From positions 1,545,470 to 1,609,469 of the forward strand of contig JAMWFC010000044.1 in NCBI GenBank assembly GCA_027475525.1: a stretch of 64,000 nt of DNA, read 5' to 3'. Made by a program: the position numbers and the translations under genes. Positions 46,001 through 54,762 of the stretch are shown here, piece after piece (within the stretch, counting starts at the first letter, position 1; each line of letters opens with the position of its first letter). Origin of the DNA: Macrolepiota albuminosa. Taxonomy: Eukaryota > Basidiomycota > Agaricomycetes > Agaricales > Agaricaceae. Below the pieces are notes generated by a model. The model was not told where the DNA came from and made no database searches. It saw only the letters and a program-made list of their open reading frames with translations.

Positions 46001-47729
46001 AGTTAGCATGGCCCAGACGCCAATGCCAAGTATCGAGTTTGATTGGTCGTTGTGTAGCAGTGAGGGTGTGCTCGGCGAGTGCAGCCTGAAGATCAAGTGT
46101 GTATAAACGTCGTCCTGGAATCAGGGGGCCAGATGCCAGGAGTGTGCCGCTGTTGCTATCGAGGATAGTGACGCCCATGTTGGTGAAAGTGATAGAAGCG
46201 TTCATCCCGGAGACTAATGCAGAGACTGATATCAGGCGTACGGTAGATGTGGGTATATACAAGGCGTTTTCGAGGACGATCTTGGCTCTGTTCTGAATGT
46301 GTAGTTGTATTTTTCCGATGCCAATTGCTTCTATGGATGAGCCACCTATGCCTCTGATTGCGCGTGGTGATATGGCCTGGAGAGTGACGAAATCGGATCT
46401 GCACGGAGAGATATGTACCGTGGCTCCTGAGTCTAAGTAGAATGGCTTCTCGTTGAGGGAGACTAGTGTAGTATGCTCGGTTTGGTTGAGGGGAGCGATG
46501 ACTGTAGTGGCGAGGATGGTCTCGCAGTCCTGGGTGACGTTGTCTCCCCAATCAATGGATACCTGGAGTTTGTCTCCAAAGTCGTTGGCGTCATCCTCTA
46601 TGGCCATGAATCCCTCATATTCGAAGAAGTCGGTGGAGTTTGTTAAGGAGGTGGATGACGCAATGCCAGCGAATCCTGTGGGATCCGTTTTTGCGGTTTC
46701 GAGTTGTATCTTCTGAAGCTGGGATGCGTCCACAATATAGGCTTGGCCGTCGAGTCCTTTTACCGCGATGCCGTTTTTAGTATTCGATCCTCCTCCTGAC
46801 TTGTTGTTGTTCCCTCCTCCTGTCTTATTTCCTCCTCCTCGTGCTGCCAGGCGCGCTGCTTTTAATTCTTCAATCGTTTTTCCTGCCATCCCCCCTCCCG
46901 GCTTGATACACCAGGCCTTGGTGTGTCCGCGGCAGTTGAGGCCAAGCTGGTAACAAACTTCGCAGCATGGGAAGTTGGGACCGTGATTGTGAGGTCGAGC
47001 GGTTGACTTAGCAATCAGGGCAGTGTCCACGAAGGGTTTCGAGAGGGTAGCAAGACTGTCTATGGTCTGGAAGAGTTTGCGGATGTCGGTAGAGCTGTAG
47101 ACTTTGTCCTTGGTGGAGTCGGCCAGGCCGCGGGAAACTTGAGTCTGGACAGACTTGAAGGACTTGTCATGGATGGAATTCAGCAGCACGATGCATTTAA
47201 GGAGGTCCTTATCGATGTCCCCGATGGCAAAAGCTCTGTCGATGAGTTCACAGATCTTCCGCGCAGTGTTCTCGATCGGTTCCGAGACGGGAGCGTATGT
47301 GGATAGGGCCTCACGGATGAGGGCGACTTGTTTAACTGGTCCTTCGCGGTGTGCTCGGGATTTCAGTGCATCGTAGCACTCCTTGGCTGTGCCGTCAGTG
47401 ACCAGGCCTTCCTGCTCAGCATCAGATACCGCGGCCCGAATGACGCCGATGATTAGATCATTGTTAGAAAGCCAATTGGCATAGGCGTTGGGCTCAGTAC
47501 TGGGATTGGGCTGCGTGATGAGGCGATCAGGCTTAGTAGTCGGTGCAAAGATGTAACGGTCGAGACCACTCTGCTGAAGGAAGATTTCGAGCTTCGTAGA
47601 CCACTTGCTGAATTCCCCTGTGGCGCGGTCAAATGGGGTTTCCGAGGCCGGCCAGTGGGCGTTCAGCTTGGCGGGGCGAATGCGCGGGTATGATGCGTCG
47701 ACGGATTGCATAGAGGGTTTGTCAGTCAT
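43032..47729 (-). pseudogene. Copia I gag-pol, near-intact with two TGA codons
   Basis: A single 1566-codon frame from ATG 47729 (MTDKPSMQSVDAS) to the stop at 43032. Only TGA at 44925-44927 and 44607-44609 interrupt it, both readable as CGA to TGA. Domains: gag with SRAHREGPVKQVALI; zinc knuckle-like CCEVCYQLGLNCRGH; a Gly/Asn-rich linker; protease YLDSGATVHIS; integrase finger (HWRLGHANYQ, CDVCILGKQ) and core (WIDLAG, GRVERMHRTLQ); reverse transcriptase (IDVKTAFLYG, LHVDDFLS); RNase H (SGYAWSLGSGAISW, ADLFTKAL). At the second catalytic Asp the sequence reads RTGNDGEL where relatives have an RTDN-type motif, so integrase may be impaired. Both nonsense codons lie in the integrase-RT linker or just before RT. 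Confidence 0.9.
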
Positions 47730-47956
47730 CGTGTTCTGAGAGTCAGGTGAAATATGGATTCTGTCGCGTTATTTTCCGGAAAAAAGGACAATAAGGAACA
47801 AAGAGATCTTAGTTGTTGCGCGGGAATAGGATCAAGTGGTCTGGAAATGTAATCGATCGATCGGGCTTCAGGTCCCGAGGTGTGATAGACGAAAAAATGT
47901 AGGTGCAGTGAGTTCGTTATGTGGTGCTTCAAGTGAAACCACAATGGCCCATAACC

Positions 47957-48369
47957 TATTAGAACTCAAGACCAATATTCTATTATGTTCGTAAGTATGC
48001 GAGTCCTCAGTCCAGAATAAGTGACTGATGATTATGTCGTACCTATTATGTTCGTAAGTATGCGAGTCTAATAGTACGACGTTAGAGGAAGTTGATAGTC
48101 CGTAGGTGTGAATATTGACGTACCCTCAGTCCAGAATAAGTGACTGAGGGTGCGTCTGTGTACGTAGTAGTATATATAAGTGTTCAAACAATGGAAGAAA
48201 TAATCGATCAAAGAGGTAGGGCGTACAAAGAAAGTAATGTGATATGTGATGTATGTGATGGGGCGAGGTGACGGTGGCCATGTAATCCAACAGTAGGGCG
48301 TACAAAGAAAGTAATGTGATATGTGATGTATGTGATGGGGCGAGGTGACGGTGGCCATGTAATCCAACA
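47957..48369 (-). repeat. 5' LTR of copia I with 77-bp duplication
   Basis: 413 bp. It is identical by eye to the other LTR except that 48216-48292 is repeated exactly at 48293-48369. Stem-loop at 48122-48151. Confidence 0.92.
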
Positions 48370-48374
48370 TCGTT

Positions 48375-48760
48375 CACGTCTCGTTTCTACAGAAATGACT
48401 GACGTTATACGTCCCAACAGTCTACTCCTCGTATCGATGGTTCGTCTCCTTCATTCTGTCTGTTGGAACTGGAACAATCAATATCATCTAGGTGCTACCG
48501 ACACCTATCATAAACACGTATGTGTTAATCCTCAGAGACGTGCAACGTAACTGAGGGTACTCCGTATGCTGTTGTCGTATATATACAAGTGCTCTTGCAC
48601 AAAGCAAGAGCTATGGCCATGGTGGCCCTGGCATCAGGTTCGTGGCACAAACACCCTCACTTCATCACATCGTCACAGTGCCCTCGGACCGTCACATTAT
48701 CACATTGAATCCTAACATTGTCTACGATGCCAGAAATACTAAAGGTACAATTATTTTGCA
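48375..48760 (-). repeat. Copia LTR remnant
   Basis: Has the same order of signals as the copia LTRs: a partial stem ATCCTCAG ... ACTGAGGGT (about 48526-48560), tatatata near 48580 and a TGGCCATGGTGGCC string near 48612. Boundaries are not defined and no coding sequence is present. Confidence 0.4.
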
Positions 48761-49199
48761 AGCTGGTGCAACAACCATGAAGTACAACTAAGTGGACTCG
48801 TGCTTTCACATCATGAAGGGAAACAAGGCTCTGTCGAAACGTCAACGGTCCCCGACGACTGGTAAATACCTCGCGCTTCTGCATTATGGCATACTTCCAA
48901 CTCACCTCTGCGGGTTTGAATTTCATTTGATGGTCATGAAGTCATCCATGGAGTAACGGGATTTATTGGGACAAAGAAGTTAAGAAGACACGAAACATTT
49001 AAAGACATCCCGCTATAAAATCTTGAAGCCATTCTGTGTCTAATGATAGAGCTCCAGATGCAGAACTGACGAGTCCTGATGGCAGGGGTGAGCATATTAG
49101 TGGTTATTCAAGATCCTGCACAGACCTTGATATCCCTGAAGCTTTTGCTCACTATAGAAGGAAAAGGGCGGAGAGGGATATGCACAGTTTTGTTGGTTC

Positions 49200-50250
49200 G
49201 TAAACGTTGCGCACTACCACCTTCTACCACCTTCGTTTTCCAATGAACAGGCTAATCGATCAGTATGTGTAGCGAGACGAACAGCATGACACGCGCGAAA
49301 CTCGACAGATATACCTATCCCTTCTTCAGGGGGTTTAGAAGCGTACCTAGAGCACTTTTGCCAACGTACGATCAGTGTCAAATTATTCGAAGACATTTAT
49401 TTTTTTTCATCTTCTTGATCCGAGATGCGTAGTCCTGACACACTAGAGGGTCGAGTGGAACTGAACATACTGCTTTAGGACTGTTATAGATGCCGCCAGG
49501 GTTTAAAATGTTCTGTAAATGAAGATCATCGACCTCTTAGTAAGGCTTTACTCACTCACGTAACGCCGTACATGCTCAAATGGAACTTCATAAACCTGTG
49601 AAACCAAACATACGTGATATCCACCAGTTTCTCCTGTCATGCCCCTTTCTGTCCGTCTGAAGAGATATGCCTGGTGAAAAGGACGTTTGAGTATCTATTG
49701 ATACAGGTACCATTTAATAAATAAAACGAGAGGATGTCTGATTTGTTCATCTGGAAGGGTGCTAAGGGGGCTTAGGTACAGCTTTACAATTGGCACATGT
49801 CCTGTATTCATCCACTCCGCAACGCTTAAACCATGGCATTGCATATTCTGATTTATCTCCTGAGATGTACATGAACGGTTAAGGGGACGGATAGAGACAA
49901 GAAGTGGTCACACTCTACCCAGTCTCACGTTGTCGATGTCAAGCTCCGGAAATACAGAAAATCCTTCTCGTAGAAAAGAGGAGCTGATAAGCGTATGGAT
50001 AAAAATAGCGAGGTTTTACGATATAAACATACATGTCCCGTTACATGAAAGAAGACGGGATTGTACCTGATAGCACGGAACTTTCCAGTCCACAAGTCGT
50101 TCTGAGAGTTTAAGGGTAGAGGGTAAACGCAGGTAATGAAGGGAGATGGCCGTGGCAGTTTGGCAGTTGACACGAGTTGGGAATGGAACCAATGGGTTTT
50201 TTGGCAAGGTCAACAGAAATCGGTATGTGACATATGACTCGTAGATTAGA
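49200..50250 (-). other. Possible exons of an unidentified gene
   Basis: Short minus-strand frames look protein-like: 49396-49214 (IVRWQKCSRYASKPPEE), about 49680-49590 (GMTGETGGYHVCLVSQ) and 50213-49925 (NPLVPFPTRVNCQ; HHVTGH-type end). Candidate GT-AG borders exist, but I could not assemble a convincing gene and recognise no family. Confidence 0.2.
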
Positions 50251-51476
50251 TAGAATTCAAGAGTTTCATGTCAAGCCTGAACGGGGACACCCAAAAGCTT
50301 AGGCTAAGACTTTGATCCTGGAAAGTGGAAGCGAGCTTAAATAAGGGTCGACAAGACTTTGTTCCTCACAGTTAGAAGGGAGAAGGTAAAGTTCAAGTGC
50401 ATGGCGGTCAGTCCTTGGGTTGGCGGTAGAGATATGTGACAAGCTCTATTCTGTCAGAAGGCCGGTACAAGGATCGGAGGAGATCGGAGTTTTTAGTTGA
50501 GACCAGCGACACTGCCACAACCGGTTTCAATCATGGAATGACAACGATGTTTACCATAAAATACGGCATACATAGATATAAGACGAGCCTTGAATTTGAT
50601 TACGTCCCTACGCATTTGTGTTAGAAGTTGACTCCTAAATACACGAGTGAGTATCGTAATCTAGGTATGGTTCAGTAAGTCGTCGTCTAAGATATGTAAG
50701 TAACTTACCCTCAGTCGTCGTATACTTGACTGAGGGTACGTGTATTCAGTGAGTATATGTATATATATACAATAAATATATAATAACGGTGTATTAAGGG
50801 TAGACGAAATTAGATTAATCATCGGTGAATAAAGTATCAGACGCTTACGGAAACGACTGGCGTCTAACAATTTGAGATGCCACGCACATATCTGGCATCC
50901 TATCATGCGTTATCTATACTTATGAGTAACAAGACGTTAGTGCGCGAAGTTCAGACTGTAACATGATTAATTGAGGGTTCAGTATGTACTTCTTCATTCT
51001 GTTATTTGAAGGATAACAATGGAACATGATATGTGTAATAGTGGACAGTCAGGTATACTTACGGTTGGCGTACAAGGGCAGCTCCTAATAAGGAAGAAAC
51101 ATGAGAATACCTTGTTTCACCTTCTAGGAGCTTTACAGTCATCACAAGATAGCCTCACAAGTATCAAAGAGCATCCTTTTCACTTTTATGGACTATGTCG
51201 TTTTTCCAAAGGCGTTCAATCCTGCTAGACTTTAAGATTTCAATTAAAACGATATCATGCCGCCTAGGCTCATTTCAGAAGCAGTTGCAAATTTAATGAC
51301 CAAGACCGGAAAGAAGTTTTTCCTATTAACTTCATTTAGTGTGACGAATTAGCCATACTTATTTCAAAACAAGGGATCAATGTCAACATTATAGTCTACA
51401 TTGGAACGAATATAGTATAAACATGAAGGATCCGGAATAGATGGTTCAGGAGATTGTCGGGGTCGCGGAACTAGTC
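50251..51476. other. Intergenic, with a copia-LTR-like segment
   Basis: Non-coding. At 50707-50737 a perfect stem ACCCTCAGT ... ACTGAGGGT occurs next to a TATA-rich stretch (50755-50785). On the minus strand the stem is followed by AAGTTACTTAC, giving GGGTAAGT. I read about 50.65-50.9 kb as an LTR remnant on the minus strand. Nothing else is recognised. Confidence 0.4.
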
Positions 51477-52740
51477 CTAAAAAACTCGTAGATGGTCATC
51501 AAGAAGCACGTTAAATGAGGCGAGCTGAGCGCGATTGCCACAATAAGGTCCTGAGCGATTGAAGGCCAAATGAATGTAGATGAGGAGACAGATAAAGTGT
51601 CTCGTCTGTTGCAGAATGAACGTGCGGCTCGAGAGAAGGTTACACACGGACACTAGTTTCGCAACACAAGTGATTGTGTGATACCTTGAACTGTCATGGA
51701 GGAGAGTGTAGAGATTTGATTCCCAAGATTTACTAAGTATATCGATACCATAACTAACATCCCTGGGAAGACACAGCACGCGAAGGTCATTGCTGGCAGC
51801 AGGAAAAAGGGCCCATGAAAGTATGACATGAAGGATAGATCCACCGTTATGAGTTTCTCTAATATAATTCGGCCCTTGCGATGGAGAACTAAGCATCCCA
51901 TAGCTCCTTCAACACCGATTACAGCGGGTAGATTGGCTGCCTCCATTTCAAAAAAAAAGGGGAAGATAAAACTGGGATATTCCGAACGGAGGATTTCTGA
52001 GTGAATTAAACGTGTCCACCGAATACCTTCAAGAAAGCATTCGAAATTATCAGTGTTCAGGGTCATTTCTCGACAGTACCTACAACATCATGAATTGGGG
52101 GAACACTCATGACTCACAGCGAATTTTTCTCCAGTTACGGGTAGAGATGCTGACTCGAACTAAAGTGACATAGTCTGAATGATAAGAGACTTCCGTAAAG
52201 CGGAGTAATTGTACGCAAACGCCACTACTGATAGGGGTTGTTCGTTCCCCTTTTTGGACGTAAACGTCAAGTGAAAGCGTGGTTGCATGATCTGGAACTA
52301 TCACCGTTCAAGATGCGAGAGCTGCTTGGCACCAGGCGGAACAAAGGGTCGAAGGCTTTGCCCTTTGCTGCGTCTTTGTTTACTTGTTCCTGAATAATAT
52401 GGCACTCTGCCTGAAGAGGCACCAGCTTGTTGCGGAGGGAGGTCACCCGGCAGAATACAGCTGAACATGATCTCTCTCGTTCTCTTCTGTATTTTGAAAT
52501 TCATCACTTACCTCTTTTACATGAACTATTTCGTCGACTGGTCGTTTCATGAACCGGCACCAAAGGTGGATTTTTATACAAATTGTTCATGTGTAGGGCG
52601 TTGGAAGACGGTTCCTTCAAACGCCAATAACGAGATTGGAGCGATTTATGGATCGTAGGCGGTCCCTTGCCCTCAAGGAAGGATCTTCCTCTTTGCCATC
52701 CGAGAGAACGTTTGGCGGAATTTTTATCGCAAGGCATCGA
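51477..52740 (-). CDS. Unrecognised multi-exon host gene (tentative)
   Basis: Minus-strand exons with usable splice sites. 52737-52511 (MPCDKNSAKRSLGWQRG to NSSCKR) ends AGAG|GTAAGT. A 50-bp class intron ends TTCAG near 52463. The next exon encodes VFCRVTSLRNKLVPLQAEC to RLVPSSSRILN. A +1 shift leads into VIVPDHATTLSLDVYVQKG to NWRKIRC, with GTGAGT near 52108. MTLNTDNFECFLEGIRW follows from 52066. Two frames compete below 51900 (for example SILHVILSWALFPAASNDLRVLCLP). I do not recognise the family. It could be an intact gene with splice sites I misplaced, or a decaying one. Confidence 0.3.
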
Positions 52741-54044
52741 CGCATGATCGTGTTAAGAAGAGCTAGCCATAGACCGCTGATCACTAGACGAGAAACGACA
52801 TGACAGATCTGAGGACCGAGTTATCAGGAACCCAAGCGTTGTGCCATGAGCGAAAAAAACGCGCGACTCCGCACGTCTGCTGATCCCGTGGATCAAGCAA
52901 ACCAACGGCATTAATTTTGGGTTTGGGGTATATGCAAGTAGATCCGATATCCGCGTTTATAGAAAACCTTGAGCTTGAAAATCGATAGACAACTTACAAG
53001 CGGTGGCTGTTTACAAGCAGCCTTATGTCATCAAACTATCAGGAAATAACAATCAAAGCTACCAACCAGGATAATACCACCCCATACCTCGTCGTCTCTT
53101 CTCCTGCAGTCTCCGAATCGTGTATTCTGTTGAAAGTTCTGGAAATTTGGTCTGTATGCCTGCCTTGCTTGCTTTACCTTCGGGGCAATTCGGATCCACG
53201 GATCCCAAGGCTAGCTGACGTGCGTGCATGCGTTATTTGCCACGAAAACAACGAGTCAAAATCTATGAACAACTTTCGCCTTCCTAATCAACGTACTCCC
53301 ATTCCCAGATGTGTGGAACCATCATCTACTTTTTTTAAGGTTAAAGTAAATGGGCTCTCTAATCAAGGACGTGTGTCCCCATAACGCAATGTGTGTAACC
53401 TCGACTCTTTTTTCTACTGCAATCAGACGAAGTGCCTAGTTAACCTGCTAGATATGTCGACGCGTATCAATACTCCCCACGCCAACTCCACGTAGACACT
53501 AATCAGACATCCACAAGCAAACTTTGAGCCAAAATGCCAGTGTGACCCTTCAAGCATAAGGTTATTAATTTTTCTAGTCTGCATTCGAACGTAGCCGTCA
53601 AAAAGGAGAAAACCCCCCGACGCGCATGAAGGGGTAAGGGTAACACCCATGTCATGTGGACTCGCTTCGTCTCGTTATCGCAATTATGCTTTCATCAATA
53701 CACATGATTAAGAGTCCGTAAGCAGGCAAGGGTTCCCTAACCCCGAAAAGCGTCGTAAAGCGCAACAATAATTGACCTACTCTTCCAGTGCGGGTCGTAA
53801 GGTCGTGCATAGCCAGGAAGTCCTGGCGAACACAACAAAAAGAAGCACAAAACAGATATTACACTTACAACCATGCGGCAGTCCCGAACACACAGCAGCC
53901 CAATCACAAGGGCCCCAAACTGTCATTTCCTCACCCTTCCCAAGTACGTATGTACTAGCGCAGCCAGTATAACGTATACGTATTAATTAACCCGCGAAGG
54001 TGTTTAACCTCGCAGCCACATGCGGTTACGCTTACTTGCTTATC
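52741..54044. other. Intergenic, no feature recognised
   Basis: Only short frames on either strand, the longest 119 codons at 53025-53384 on the plus strand. None looks like a known protein. Confidence 0.4.
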
Positions 54045-54762
54045 TTTATTAGGACACACACACGTTCTTTATGAACCCGCGAACCGTTCCAAGCGGGCCT
54101 GAGAATACGCACATCCTAGCGCGTATATACTTTCATCGGAACGAAATGCCCGCATGGGATGCACAGGGACGAATATCGAAGCAGCGAGCAAAACGAAGCA
54201 ACAGAGCAAATCACAACGAAACAAACCCCGTAATATACAACAACCCAAAAACAAAACGAAAAGCACCGAAAGAAAAAAACAAATCGTGCGTGCGTGCGTG
54301 TATATGCATGAATCTATATATACAAATGTCAAACCACCTCTTTCATAAAAAATAAAAGATATTTTCTTGCTTTTGGCTTTTTTTTCTGTGTGTGCGAGAG
54401 AGAGAGGGAGAGATGAGAAAAAAGGGGCTATGGTATCAATGTGCGTGTGTATATGTACCGAGTAAGGCAGAGAGAGAGAGTGAGGACGAGGGAGCCGAGA
54501 CGAGAGATGAGTTTTTTTTGAATTGAGTCGACGACAGCGATCAGCAAGAGAGATGTAGTAAAAGTAAAAGTGAAAAAAAAAGAGAGAGTTTACAAGGAGA
54601 AACACTCTGTGCACGTAATAAGTGAAACACATATAAACGTCCGTGCACGTCCCCCGAACAACAACAGTATAATACCAAAACAGAGAGAGAGAAAAAACAG
54701 AAACATCAGCGAGGTCCCAGAACGAACAGCGAGGAAACAAGAGAAAGGAAAGGGTCACGTAT
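54045..54762 (-). other. Probable 3' UTR of the wc-1 homologue
   Basis: Directly downstream of the wc-1 stop. It is rich in pyrimidine and GT/AG simple repeats on the minus strand. A minus-strand AATAAA (plus TTTATT, about 54045-54050) could be the polyadenylation signal. A 234-codon open frame here is composed of low-complexity hydrophobic and Ser/His runs and is not taken as a gene. Confidence 0.35.

Larger units (their letters stand above)
42658..48369 (-). mobile_element. Young full-length copia element I, target duplication TCGTT
   Basis: LTRs are 42658-42993 (336 bp) and 47957-48369 (413 bp, that is 336 plus an exact 77-bp tandem repeat). Ignoring the repeat, the LTRs look identical by eye. 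TCGTT flanks the element at 42653-42657 and 48370-48374. The coding-strand LTR runs TGTTGGATTACATGG to GTTCTAATA, so its 3' end lacks the usual CA. A primer site GGTTATGGGCC (47946-47956) adjoins the 5' LTR and a purine tract GTGAGGAGGAG (42994-43004) adjoins the 3' LTR. All parts for transposition in cis are present. Confidence 0.93.
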
